Shown: positions 23,801 to 36,056 of the stretch, piece after piece
How positions within the stretch are numbered: the first letter of the stretch is position 1
How the letters are laid out: every line of letters starts with the position of its first letter
NCBI GenBank assembly: GCA_021014945.1
Contig: MU266478.1
Span: 1 to 64,000 of the forward strand
Direction: 5' to 3'
Source of the DNA: Leucogyrophana mollusca
Taxonomy: Eukaryota > Basidiomycota > Agaricomycetes > Boletales
DNA length: 64,000 nt
Program-made: the position numbers and the translations under genes
The notes under the pieces: model-generated
What the model saw: only the letters and a program-made list of their open reading frames with translations
Database searches by the model: none
What the model was told of the DNA's origin: nothing

Positions 23801-24414
23801 AGTGGCGCTGTCATTCGTTGCAGCGACTGTGTTAGAGAATATCACACCTCATGCGCTTGGAAGAATGGCCACAAATTCGGGTTCGAGATACAGCCAGTGG
23901 GTGACTATGTCCTTCCATTTACGCTTTACTGACTGCGACGACAGGTAAGAAATCACCGGCGAGACACGATTGTGACCACCTTCAAAGGAGAGACAGGTAG
24001 CATGGTACCTATAGTTTGCTGTCAAGAACATGAAAACAGTAAACGTGATCTTTACGACATTTGTGAAACGGACGAAACGGGGGAGGTCAGATTGATTGGC
24101 CCTCGTCAAAATCGAATAGAACTAACCCGTTGCCTCCTTAGACTGCCTTACAAGTCTACTGTCGCACGTACAAGCAAGCACCCATCACTCAGGCACACGG
24201 TCTATTGCGAAAAGCAAGGCGGCTGGATCAAATTCTCAATGCTCCCAGCGATATCCCATCAAATCCCGAAGCCGAGCGACACTGCGACCTGTGCGACACG
24301 CACTATTCCCCGTATTTCTACCCAATTAGTTCCTTATCAGAGCGTTGGCAGTGTCACAAATGTCATTGGGAGAGGCGGGGAAAGATCGCAGGTGCAGAGG
24401 ACTGGAATCATTAG
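20826..24414 (+). CDS. SNT2: Snt2-like chromatin reader (BAH, PHD, SANT, GATA-type and extended PHD domains)
   Basis: Snt2 proteins recognise histone tails and work with Rpd3 and Ecm5/Lid2-type demethylases in the nucleus (known in yeasts). Start MATHVVLKSGERVKVN joins over a 58-bp intron to DHVYCSPSWSVRDGTPYSVA, the beginning of a BAH domain. PHD1 follows (CDRCKKFFHMGCVQPP...WTCAPC), then an AT-hook-like RGRGRPRKDR. An ELM2-like stretch (LIFPRAATRVGPKYQ) precedes a SANT domain (REWSAEEIAAFEDGILAHGA...FEVVRFYGHWK). A GATA-type finger comes next: CGACRTRE...CDNCGMNWRKY. PHD2 (CLACQKNGPMGKVLKCHQC) and an extended PHD follow, ending in RRDTIVTTFKGETGSM and CCQEHENSKR. The last exon adds another Cys cluster (CDLCDTHYSP, CHKCH) and stops at 24412. 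About 10 short introns. Confidence 0.9.
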
Positions 24415-24562
24415 CGAAAGCTTACTACATGTAGGGTACTCTTCTGGACAGGAGGATGCAGCAGTGAATACAGAGTGAGAGCAAATGAGGTAGCGATGTG
24501 AACAGAACATAAACATCCAAATAAGCACGATTTAAATACGGGAAACGTGCATCCACTGCGTT

Positions 24563-27500
24563 CTATGACTGGGTCCTCTTGTAATACAGCACGTAGGCCG
24601 GTCGCCCCTGTGGTCCTTATAAGCATAAGAGGGTAATGAGGGGTTCAAAAAAGCTCACCACGACCTCCTTGGCTTCCGTGGGCGTTACTCGACTATCATC
24701 GCAGTACACCCAGCCCCCTCGCGAAGCGATAAACGCCGTGTCTGTTTAGATATGTTAGTTCCATAAGCGTCTGGCGCTAGCTCCTACTTACAATGACCAT
24801 TGCCAAGAGTCCCGAAATGGTTTGTGACACCGTAAAGATCGTACTTGTAAGGCGGCATTTGAACTCTGGGGTCCTCACCAATGGGTGACGTGCCATTGAC
24901 AGGAGTCTTGTGCATCCCAGGGGGAAGTGGAGGTGGCATGTAATTTGTCAGATCCAGCGATCGCAAGGGAAAGTCCACAACCGTCTCGACCTTATCGCTG
25001 AACGGGCCTTTGAATGAGAACCTTTTGAGATGGATGAGGAGGATGGGCGGCAGGCGAGACAAAGAGAGACGTTTAGTAGCCTTGCGGAGGGCCTTGCAAT
25101 TGGGACAGTGCCTGTTTGGGCATTAGACTCTCAACCGTGAGCGCGGGGGGAGGGAAACCTCACCAAGCTTCCGATTTTTCTAACACTTCTTCCTTGACAA
25201 ATGCATCTAGGCATGCCTGGAGGGAGACTTTCGAGGAGCCTTTGGCAGGTGGGATGGGCAACGAGAGGTACATGAAAGAGTTGTAAGTCGTGGAGGTCTA
25301 GTATGGCTTTTATTAGCTGTACTGCGTTTGAGGAGACTATGCGAACCTTGTGGCACGTCATACATTCCATCCGATTCCGAAATTGTCCCTGGAAGAAGTC
25401 AACGACAAGGCTGTCGTTCCGCATCCGATAGAGACTCCATTCCTGCTCGCTTGCAATTTGCTGAGGCAGCTTCTCTAGTTCCGCCTCACGTTCGGGTGTT
25501 GATTCATTATTTGGCTTATGCAGGACACGATTCATATCTTCATGTAGGCCATCCAAGAGAAATGTGAGAAATTCTTGTGAATCATGCTGATCTGATCCAC
25601 CAAACTGTGGCGCGTGTCCGCAGATCGATTTCTGCAGCGCATGTGAGACGAACACTGTCGGCGGTTAAAGTCGTACTTACCCGGAAGGTTGTAGGATTGA
25701 GATAGGGCAGCTCCGAATGAGACATGTCGTACAGGATGCTGGCGAACGCCTGGGCCAGATTTCCTTTCGTTCCGAGTGGATTTACCATGTTGACAGCATT
25801 TTTCCACCTACCATCTGTCGGAAATGTGGCAGTGAGCGGCCTGGTATATTTGAAGTGGTAAGGAACCATACCAATAAAGAAGCGCGCAAACGGAACAGTC
25901 GCGCTCAGACACTGGATAGTTGCATTCATGTAACACGTATTTCCCAGGTTCTTGAGGCCGGCCGTAATGATCTGCATGTCGGACCAATAGGTCACCGGAT
26001 AGTCAGACTGGATGGTCGGGGGCTTTGGACCCGCCTTGTTCCGAGATGTAGATGCAGATGCAGTGGACACCGAGTAAGAGCGCTCGTGCATCATCCGAGG
26101 CCGACTGTCCTGTCGTTCTGAAGCGGGCGAGGCAGCAGGAGGAGGCGGACGCAGTATTTGTTGAGGGGAGAGATCTGGGTAGTCTATGGGGAGCCGTGGC
26201 GCGAAGCCTGAAATTGGGCTTTGGGACTGCTCCATGTACTCACTCCGACGGCGAGAGAGGGGTGATGGGTTGATAGAGGCTTGAGGAGGAAGCGATACCG
26301 GATTAAAGACAGCAGTCGACGATGAGAATGAAGAGCTGCCAGAGGCGGTAGGAGATATTGTTCGAGGAAAAGATGGGTATTGTATAGATGTTGTCGAGGC
26401 GCCATTGGCAAGGGGTTGGGCTATCGCACTTGATGTATTGTAGATCTGCAGAAGTTCGTGAGCGCGCTCGCGCAATGAAGGTAGTACACATACATTGTCA
26501 TAAACATTGTGACTATAAGATATGGACGATGAAGGTGGTCGTGGCAATGGGTGTCTGCGGACTTGGCTTGGAGGAGCATCACTGTCTACATTCGGCAGTC
26601 GTTGCGATAGCCTGTGTTGAGATGAGATCAGGAACCACCAAAGCAAAGCATTCGTTTCCACTCACCGCGGAGGTTCGATGGATGGCTCGGAGAAGCGGGG
26701 TCGCTCCTCACGATCCGGCGAGGCACCCTTTCCATTCACCATACCGTTCACTGCGGGTTGATTTGATGGTGTCCAGAAACGTGGGGTATCAGGAAGAGAT
26801 GAGAGGGTTGAGATTGATGCACCGGCATCATTCTCAGCTACGGTGGGAAGTTTGTGCACGGGCGATGAACCTTTCATAACTTCCTCGCTCCCAATATCCC
26901 GTTTCCACGCGTGTAAACCACCCACAAGCAGCATTGGCGTATTCTTCAGCATCTTTCGAAATGCGTTCTCGTATACAACGCGAACGAAGGAGGATAAGGC
27001 CCCCCCTTGTGAGCCGTATGTCTCAGAGGCGTCGTCGTAAATCGCTACCACATCGAATTTGTCCCGGTTTTGGAAGAGGACCCATTCGTCACGGGGAGCC
27101 ACAGTGAGGGAGTCTTCCAGCTGTTCCGCTTTCGTGCTTTGGATGCGGGGCGTCAACCGGAGCACCGATCAATGGAATGAGCGCTGCCACTCACTTTGCT
27201 CGCATCAAAACCGAAGGCTCAAGACACACCACAGCGTCGGCCTTGATGTGTTCCTTTTCGAATTCATCTCGGGTGCGCACATCAACAACGAGAGTTTTTA
27301 ACCCGGGTTTATACATGTACTCGTACAACAACTTCGGGGTGATCGTGTTGGACACCGGTATGGACGGCTTCTCGGGTATCGCCAGCGCCGATATGCCATT
27401 GGTAGGTCGTGGAGACAAGGGCGAGGGTGCTAACCCGGGAATAGATGGTTTGGGGTGAATGACTGGTGACCTAGCCGGGGACGCAGGTCGACTCATGAAT

Positions 27501-28691
27501 GAGTTCGCCGTTGGAGTGATGGGCGTGCTTGAGGGCCTCGGGCCGGGATCAATCGAGAGTACGGGAAAAGGTTTAGCTGAGCTTTGGGGCTGCAAAGGTT
27601 CTGCTCGAACTTCGTTGGAAGTTGAAGACCAGTGACTCGAGGCGCTACCTCCAGTAGCTTGAGGGATCGAGGGAAATCTCAGTCCTTCCATTTCGTCTAG
27701 TTCGTCTATTGATGGAAATGTTTGCGCAAATTCCGATAGACTAAAATGCGAAAGGCGTGGCGACGAGGAATCGGAAGAAGTCGGCGACGGCGGGCCAAGG
27801 CTCGATGGCGGTACCACGGCGTGAGGCGAAGGTGCCGATGAGCTGGGAGCAGAAGGAGTCGATAGACCGGACAACTGAGGTGGAGGAGAGGATATTTGAG
27901 CAGAAAATCGATTAGAGCCTCTTGGGTCAGGTGATGTGGGGAGAACAGGGGAACTTGGGATCTCTCGGGAAAAGCGCTTGGTGGTGCCAACAGACAAACC
28001 AGCATCATGTAGTGACTTGAGACGGTCCGCTATAGATGTCCCCATTTTTCTCGCAGATGGGTCTAGAGGGGTTGATGAATCGACAGGCCTGTGCGCTTCG
28101 AGTCAGGCAGAAGCACCGATATCAACTGATTGTACTCACGTCCCAGCAGATTTTTCAAGATCCGTCAGCTTCGATTGGAGGTTATCAACACGCTGTTTCA
28201 AGTTGCTACCGTCGTGCTGATAAAGTAGATGAATGCACAAGGTATTTCATGTGAACCAGATCACACACCTTCTGAAACTCCATGAATTCCTTGTGTAGGA
28301 CACCATGCTTTCCCGGCTGTCGCTCGGCGTTAAACTCCGCACTATCCATGAACTTCTGGGCAAGGGTTCCTGCGCGAGTGAATGCACTGAGTGCCCCTTT
28401 GAGATCGCCGGAGTTTTCGCACTGCTGGGCCATCTGAGACTGGCTGCGAGCACCTCTGATGAGAGTTATGGCGGAAACGCCTTTCGCTGCATGTTGGGCA
28501 TCCTCTTTAGCCTTCTCCTTCAACTCTGCCACTGTCATGTTGTCACTTGTGGAAGTAGATCCATTCTGCATCGCTGGGTCCGGAATCTGGTGATTGCGAC
28601 GGATGTTAGACAAGTAAGGCGGGTTCTCACTGTGCGATGGTCCGAAACTTCCAAGCGCAGATGACGGGGGAAGAACAGCAACTCCGGGCAT
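24563..28691 (-). CDS. DOA4: Ubiquitin-specific protease of the Doa4/Ubp5 type
   Basis: Deubiquitinase that recycles ubiquitin from membrane cargo at endosomes in yeast (known). The protein is roughly 1,200 residues over many exons. After MPGVAVLPP comes a helical region (MTVAELKEKAKEDAQHAAKG...GDLKGALSAFTRAGTLAQKF) that resembles the USP8 dimerisation/MIT-like domain. A Ser/Pro-rich linker precedes a rhodanese-like domain (TLVVDVRTRDEFEKEHIKAD, MLLVGGLHAWKRDIG). The catalytic domain carries the Cys box LKNLGNTCYMNATIQCL (Cys codon at about 25933), QHDSQEFLTFLLDGL, LPPILLIHLKRF and the His box GNGHYTAF, then GGWVYCDDSRVTP. It stops at 24563 after AYVLYYKRTQS. Catalytic residues are intact. 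With VPS25 also in this window, two endosomal-sorting genes lie about 13 kb apart; I attach no meaning to that. Confidence 0.92.
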
Positions 28692-28987
28692 GTAAATGAA
28701 TCCGAAAATTAATGCAGCTAAGCCCCAGGCTTTATAGAAAACCTCAAGAAATCAGGAAAAGGGAGACCGCGAACGCAGCACCTGAGCACTCGCACCAGAA
28801 TTGACCGACGGCAACAATTGCAAGCCACACCTTAGCTAAGCATCACGTATGTTGTGACAGTAACGCAGTCACTGACTGTCACACTCTGACCATTGTTTTA
28901 CACGTGACTTGGTCGCGTCGTATTCAACATCGACAAGAACTGGACAAGACCACAACCATACACTAATACCTTGTTTACAGGAACTGA
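28692..28987. promoter_or_regulatory. Divergent promoter between DOA4 and the MSD1-like gene
   Basis: A 296-bp stretch separates two start codons facing away from each other. It contains CACGTG at 28901-28906 (context TTACACGTGACTTGG), 82 bp before the MSD1-like start. No TATA box stands out. Confidence 0.5.
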
Positions 28988-31808
28988 ATGACAGCGACAC
29001 CGCAGAAGCTGGTGCACTGGGCACTAGATGTATCGATGTCGGAATTTGGCACACCGTTCTCAGAAGCAACCTCCTCTGACTCAATGGCCTCGACATCAAG
29101 TTTACAATATATCAATTCCCAGCTTATTGCACATGGTTTCACCACATCTCCGGGCTTGTCTTTTGACGGCCTCTCAGGCTGTGACTCTGAACGCGTGGCC
29201 AAGTGCCTGCTCGCCATGTTAAGCCAACGAGTGGTATGTTCCCCATGTTCCTTCTGAAGCATGGTTCTGTGAACATGACTGGTAGGGAGACATGTCACGA
29301 GCCGAAGAACTCTCCACGAAGCTACGAACGCTATCCTATGATCACGAAAGACTCATGACCATGCACCGCTCTGCTACGGATAGAGCCGCGAACGCTGAAC
29401 GGGAGATGAATGTCTACAAATCGCGACTTGCGTAAGTCAGCTGGAAAGTTCAGTAGTGAGTCAAATAATCTTTCTATCGCACCCACAGCACGTCGGCACG
29501 CTCCCTGCAGTCAGCGGAAACTGCTCATAGACATACCACCTCTGAGCTCCAGCGCACACGAACGTCCCTTCAGTCACTCCGCGTTACTTACCAAAACGAA
29601 CTGAAGAAAAAGGAGAAAGACATCGAGAAAATAACAGAGAAATGGACGAAATTAGCTGACTCGCAGATCAAACTCTCTGCGACCTCTTCCGGCATGTTCA
29701 TACGAGGCGTCAACGCGGATGTTATCACGGGATCAGAAACCCTTGGAAAGGGTCAGGGATACCTCGAAATTGCTTTGGAACAAGCGGAGGCAGCCCGCTC
29801 TCAGCTAGGGGACGAAACCATCAAGCTCCGGCAGATCATCCTGAGTGCTGCCAACGAGGTCCAGTCGGTTCTTTATCGAGCACGGGGTCTTATGTCAAAG
29901 AATATAGATGAGGTGTGTTACCGTTGATACTTGAATGCTCATTTCTTACCCCGTTGCAGCCTGCACCACTAACTTCTTCGACGCTCTTCCCGCTATGTCC
30001 CGACAACTCGGCAAAGGAGAAGCTCTCCTCTCTATTTAACTCGGCGCACGAAGCGCTCCTGTGTCTTTCTCAACATATTGCAGAAGGCACTAAGCCATCA
30101 CAAGTATCAACCAGTGATCATTCGAAGACTTCAGATGATGCCGAGCGAGGACGCCTGCAAGGCGTTGTTGACGCACTGCGTGTCGAACTCGGTACATCCT
30201 AATTGTTTCTTAGTTGAATATGCCCATTACTAATACCGGTCCCGGTAGAAAATGCCAAGAAATTGCACGCCACGCATGCAGCTGAGACGCAAGCACTGTT
30301 TGATCAGTTCACTGAGCAGCCAGTTCCAGTCATGCGAAACGCGGCGGATGTTAGTGCGGATTTAATGATCATTCCTGAGCAGGATGCAGAGCGAGATAGG
30401 CTCAAGAACCTCCGGAACCAGCTTGATGAGGAGCGAAAGAAGTTCACAGAGGCCGCTGTAAAGCTCGGAAGAGAGAAAGCTGCATTAGAGGTACGTGTTT
30501 CTCGCATCCCGTTCGTGGCTATGGTCTTACTTGATGGGTTGTACCCAGAGCGAGCGAATCAAATTTTTGGACGAAAAACGTTCATGGCAGGTGGAACAGA
30601 TGCTGGCAGATCTCCCGCCAACACCCGCGCCACTCTCCCCTTCACGACCTTCGCCTGTAATGGCCAGTAACACAATCCTCCGGAAATCACCCCGAAAGTC
30701 GCCTCGAAAGTCGCCTGTCAAGGTCAAAGCCACCGTAGTTGGTAAATCAGGCAGCAGTCGAAAAACCCGCGTCTCGCGCCGTTCGTCGATATTTGCTCTC
30801 CCTCCATCAAACAACATCGAGCCTGCGTATGAAACGGAAGTGATACCAATCCCTGCGCCCGCTTTCGAAGTGGTCACCAACAAGCCACTGGTAAATTTGG
30901 CACAGAGCATTTTACCGACGTCGTTCGTACTCCCGCCGCCCTCGCCACGGACATCGCTGCCACCCCCACAATCTATACTTGGGGCATCTACCATGCCTTC
31001 GGCGGCCTCCGATATACCAGCCTCGCGAGGAGCATCGGATATCGGTCCCTCGGGTTCAAACGGAAGTACGGACTCGTCTGACTCAGGCTTAAGGCCACCG
31101 CCTGCAGCCACCGGTATTCAACCCAAGACTCCATCCGTCGCCAGTCGTCGCCCCTTCCCGATGGCCAAACCATTTGCTACGCACATGACGCATGCCTACT
31201 CCCCTGTGAAGCCTAGTCCACTCAGCCGAATCTTGATGCTTGCAAACTCCCCTGATAGCCCTGACTCCGAACCTCTGCGGACAGTATCTGAAGAAAGCGA
31301 GTCATTTTCGGAGTCATCCCTGGTTCCTGCTGCACAGAACAACACACATGCAGTTTTGGAACTTGGGACGGAGGACAGTCCGCTGAGGGAAAAGAAAACA
31401 GAACCGAACATGGCCCCCAGCGCGCATGAACTAGAACTGACAGTCGGCCAGGCAGAAACGAAGAGATATACAACGAAAGAAAAGGGGAAAGCGAAAGCTG
31501 AGCCGGATGGGGGACTCGTTTATGCGCCTAAAATGCGGACTAACGGCGCAGGAGAGAAAGAAAATCGGAACAAACCCAGTCGGAAAGCCACCACGAAAAA
31601 CGCGTCGAACATTGTTCCCCTTCCAGTTGCCTCTCAAGCAAAGCTCAAGCCATATATCGCTGGGGGTGCGAGATCTATCAAGGCACCTGCAAAGCCCGGC
31701 ATTTCCAATACCAAACCGACAGCGAAGATACCCCCGGGAAAGGGTGGTGCCAGGAGAGTACCGATTGACAGCGCAGAGGCAGCACCTCTGCCTGGGTGGA
31801 GAGGGTGA
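28988..31808 (+). CDS. ADIP/Msd1-like coiled-coil protein (microtubule anchoring)
   Basis: The N-terminus fits the afadin/alpha-actinin-binding (ADIP, SSX2IP/Msd1) family: SSLQYINSQLIAHGFTTSPG, then ERVAKCLLAMLSQR, then after an intron DMSRAEELSTKLRTLSYDHE and RLMTMHRS. Coiled coil continues through KEKDIEKITEKWTKLADSQ and later RLKNLRNQLDEERKKFTEAA. The long last exon (from about 30550) is disordered, Ser/Pro-rich and basic, with three KSPRKSPRKSP-type repeats near its start and PLPGWRG at the end. Fission yeast Msd1 anchors spindle microtubule minus ends at the spindle pole body (known); the role here is inferred. About six introns. An alternative in-frame start at MSEFGTPF (29036) is possible. 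It shares its promoter region with DOA4. Confidence 0.7.
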
Positions 31809-32132
31809 TTGATGATGTTTTCCAGCTGGTATCCCTCGGCTCTGCTTCCCGCTGTTCATATTGTACACACAACCTATTTGATATCCCGGATGATCAGAAC
31901 TTCAAATGTTTCCGTTCAACTTCAACTTCAGGCCCCAATACAGTCCCTCCTGTGCAATCTTTTGTCACAAACACGAAGGGTCACAAGCAAGTCACAAGGC
32001 GGCGCGCGTGGCATCGATCCTGATTCCTCATCGATCATCTTTACACTGACTTATCACGCGACGCGTCCCCAGGCCCGAGCTCTCAATTATCTGGTTGCCT
32101 GCCCTTTACAAACATCATAAGACAGAAACAGG
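31809..32132. other. Intergenic spacer, no gene seen
   Basis: About 320 bp between tandem plus-strand genes, presumably the MSD1-like 3' UTR and the promoter of the TPR-DUF4470 gene. No frame of interest. Confidence 0.5.
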
Positions 32133-35100
32133 ATGTCCTCCGCTCTAGACCTCAAAAACAAAGGAAACGAGTTCTTTAGGACTTCAAAGTTTGTCGAGTA
32201 AGCGCTTCAATCCTGTTCCAAATCCATGAAACCGTGATAACGCTTTTCGCAGGGCTGCCAAGTGCTATAGGGAGGTCGGTTGTCAACGGCAGCTTTTCTC
32301 TGACAACTACTCACAATCCTTGCCAAACGCGCACCCGCTAGGCTGAAATAGCAAGCCCCAACGATGCCGTGTATCCATCAAACCTAAGTGCGGCCCTGTA
32401 CGAGTCGGGCCAATACGCTGAGTGTATCGAACCCTTGTGTCGCTCTTGGGGGGTTTTACAAGACCGCCAGTCTAGTCTGGCTCTCAAGCTCTCGAACCGC
32501 TTGGTCAAGGCACTGTTACAGGGTGTTCTCGGCGGCTCGCTTTCGATCGAAGAATTGAAGAGCAAATCTGGTGTCATTCGAGAACTGGAAAGCGTCGCTC
32601 AGGAAAAGACGGAGCCCACACCCGGTTCTGTGACGGAATGCGTGCGCATGTGGCAGGAATGGCGCGAAGTGGAACGCGCCAGTGTACAGCCGTCGGCCAA
32701 TGTAGTTCAAGCGAGGAATCGTCTAACCAAAATTCCGATATTCAAAAGCGCTATGTATGCTTTTCATGCTGTCGCTGTGGTGTTGTGTAACTCATTACAC
32801 TCTACAGAAACCCATCACTTCCCTACTACTCGGTTTGATGATTTCGAAACGTAGCTGCCGTGTCCTGAAGCTATTACATCCAGGTCGGGAACGATGCTGT
32901 CATGTCTCTGATCGATGGTTGGGAAGATGGAGAGTCGCCCTTGAAGTTAAACGAACTGTCTCATGAGGACTTATCCCAAATCTCTATCCTTTTCGGCGGT
33001 GTTGGTGACGGTACGTGAGGTCCCCTCCAGTTTAAAATTTTCTGGACGCTTCCCCCCAGCTCGTCATGTTTTCGGCACACTCATAGGGATGCACCGCGCC
33101 CATAAAAAACTGAGTCCACAAAAACGGGCCAGCTTCCACGCCCACCTCACACTTCTCGATATCCAGGACACGGCCCTCGCGCGGGACCTTTGTATCTTGA
33201 TGCTGATCAATGATCTCTTGGAGCGCTCTGACCATGATAAAATCACGCAGGTGGAGATCAAAGCGACCATATTTTATGTCTACGTTGGAATAGTCATGCC
33301 GAGTTATTGCTGGGACAGGTGAGAATAGCCTGTTGTCCGGTTTAGGGCCATTGATAAACTGCTATCAGACTGCTCGACACCATTAAGAAACTTATACATC
33401 TGCTTTCTGAAAATTCAGCTCCGACGTCCCTTCCCTCATGGCTATACGTTGACGCTAGCTCTAAAGGTCCTATCATAGATGCATTACAGTACTGGGCAAC
33501 GGAGACCACGAAAAGTGCTGCGGGATTTCTGCGCGGCCACCCTGGCGAGGCACCTGACATCTTTTCCAACCCAATACTGCACGGGCCAGGCATTTCATCG
33601 GAGTACAAAGATATGCTCCAGAGTGGACAGGACCGAAGGCGAACCCAAGCCGCTCAAGCTCTCGACGCCCTCTCTATGGATCAACTGCGGCAATTCAGTT
33701 TGATACCTGCAGGCGTATCTGATGCCGAGGGACGAAAGCTGATGGCTCAGCAACGCGAAGAGCTTATCGATGCCCTTGTCACCCTGTCCATGGACGGCAC
33801 CTCCGATGCGCAACTACACCACGAAGTGGAGTGGTACAAGATGACGAAAGCCTTCGTGCCGCCTCCAGAACTGTGGCCACGTCATCCAGGGTTTGAGAAG
33901 TATAGTATATTCAAGCAACCGAGACAGAAGTTCTCACAGAAGGCTGCTGACATGGTAAGCGGTTAGGGATCGATATGGTATATTTTGTTTGTTCATAGAG
34001 CCGACAGCTAGCCAGTCGTGTCCTAAAATCGTGGAAACCAAATCTCACTTTATGTGTTCGTGCCAGCGACCATCTCTTCCGTCAAGCATCAAACTAACCC
34101 CCAACAGGACCGTGAATCCATCGATGAAGGAACAGGGCAGCGTAGAGAATACCCAGATGTCCATTACGATGCGTTTGGAACTGTTCGGCACATCGAGTCC
34201 TTCAATGACGAACATCTTGACGACAAACTCACGGAGAAGAATCCCGACTCACCTGCTTTCTTACACGTGTCGCGCTTCTTCGATGCTGTCGTGAGCGCTT
34301 TAAGGGGAATGGCGGGTCATGTCAAGCTCGAAATCCTTGCCGGAGATCTCAGCGAGCAGCTCTCGAAGATGCGTTTTGATCCCAGCAGCAGCCGGGCGGA
34401 TTCTTTCCCCAAAACTTACACTCGGGCCTGGCTAAGTAATGTCCCGTGCGTTCCTGTCCCATATCTCAACCCAATAACATTCTGAAGTGCAACGTCAGAG
34501 ACTACACTCACGGATTGTTGAACATGGCAGTGTATTTGCTACCCAACCTCCAGTGCACCAAGCACTCGGAAATGGCGGCAAACTCGTTAGTGAACACTGG
34601 TATGTGGAAGAACGGCGAAGAATTCTGTCATAAGTGAGTTCCCTACCTCCTTGATGCTTGTCTGCTACACAGCGAAGTCCACAGCTATACCCTTCTGCAC
34701 CCACGAGACTTACCCCGGTACTTGGGCTGCCGGCTGATCAGCAACGACCCGATGCAAGGCTTGCTCATTATGGGCAATCAACCACTGCCACGACCACTCG
34801 CAGAACTGGCCTCACGAGATGAACTTACAACGTGGCTATCTCGCGTACTATTGGACACACTCCTCCCCGGTCATGGGGGAAAGCAGACCGTCAGGGCTCG
34901 AATGCCCAATAACCTTGCATCCTTTTTCGGGCTGCTCCTCCGTCTTCAAGAGATCGGCTACCCAGGCCACTGGCTTTCTGAGTTTCTCACGACTATCCTG
35001 CACAGCAGTCTAGTCACAGACGTAGTAGCCTACATGAAGCTGTGGCCCATCCCGCTCAGCGAGATAAAAAAGAGGGTGCCCCCTCGGAGACTCCGCCTTG

Positions 35101-35836
35101 ATCCATGGTATTCTGAGTTGGAGACTCTTATCGCGACTGCGCAAGGAGGTATACCCTTTTCGGTCTCCCTCCCAAAGGACTTCGTCAAGGACCACACGGA
35201 GATCGGGTTCTTCGAGACCCCTGTGACGTCCGCAGACACAATGCTTGGGCTATTCATGCCATTCATGGTGTCCGGCCCCATTGCTGACCCAGTTGTGTCT
35301 CTCATCTTCTACAAATCGCAAATTGGCATGAGCGCCGACTCATTGGTGTCTTCGATACCTGCTATCCTTGAAGGACGCCAGGACCCTCCCCGCGGAACAG
35401 TGCATATTGTGTCGGCAACTCAGGTAGTGGGGTACCCCCCACGCATCCTTCGCTGGAGGATGAGTGAGAAGCGCGTGCTTAAGATGAAGCAAGAGCAATG
35501 GAGCATGGTGGGATATCGAACTGATACTAGGGAGCCGTGTGAGTATCTTCAGCACTTATTCCTTTCCAGCATGCTTATATATTGGTCTTGTATTGCAGTC
35601 ACCCAGCCAGTTTTTGCATCCTCGTGGAAGAACGTTTAGATGGTCACTGGGTCAGACTTCGTTGTGGCTCCAGCAGGATACACGTATCCCAAACTTCTAG
35701 TCTCTACTTACCCAGTGATATTAATGCTATTATGACGCCCTTAAATGCCCTATCTTATCGTCCGAATTCAATCGATCCGGACAACTATCGTGCGACCGAG
35801 CGCCACGCATTTACGGGAACACGTCAAGCTATGTGA
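32133..35836 (+). CDS. TPR and DUF4470 domain protein of unknown function
   Basis: Start MSSALDLKNKGNEFFRTSKF begins a TPR-type pair continued over introns: VEAAKCYREAEIASPNDAVY and PSNLSAALYESGQYAECIE. A DUF4470-like segment follows about 250 residues later: ISILFGGVGD, then ARHVFGTLIGMHRAHKKL, TLLDIQDTALARDLCILMLI and LLERSD, with a hydrophobic run after it. The rest is alpha-helical and unrecognised (for example GYPGHWLSEFLTTILHSSLV, FFETPVTSADTMLGLFMPFM, ILRWRMSEKRVLKMKQEQWS). DUF4470 occurs at the N-terminus of dynein assembly factor DNAAF3 and in fungal MYND-finger proteins (known), but I see no MYND finger. The last splice is ambiguous: one reading stops at 35639, the other, which I prefer because it keeps a longer frame, stops at 35836. 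Roughly 1,000 residues. Confidence 0.65.
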
Positions 35837-36056
35837 CACTGTCAGGTGACCGCGACGCGTCAGTCACATGATGTGACCAACTGGCTCTCCTTTTGACCTT
35901 TCTCAATATCTTCCCCACTCTGTCTGCCAGCGACTCGTCACCCCAGTAGAGATCGAATATTCTGCGAATAGTTACAACTGAAGCTCAGCTTGACGCATAG
36001 CTAACTTACAAGCTCAAAGGTATCCCCGGAGGTCCAGTTCGGAGTCCGACAGCGAT

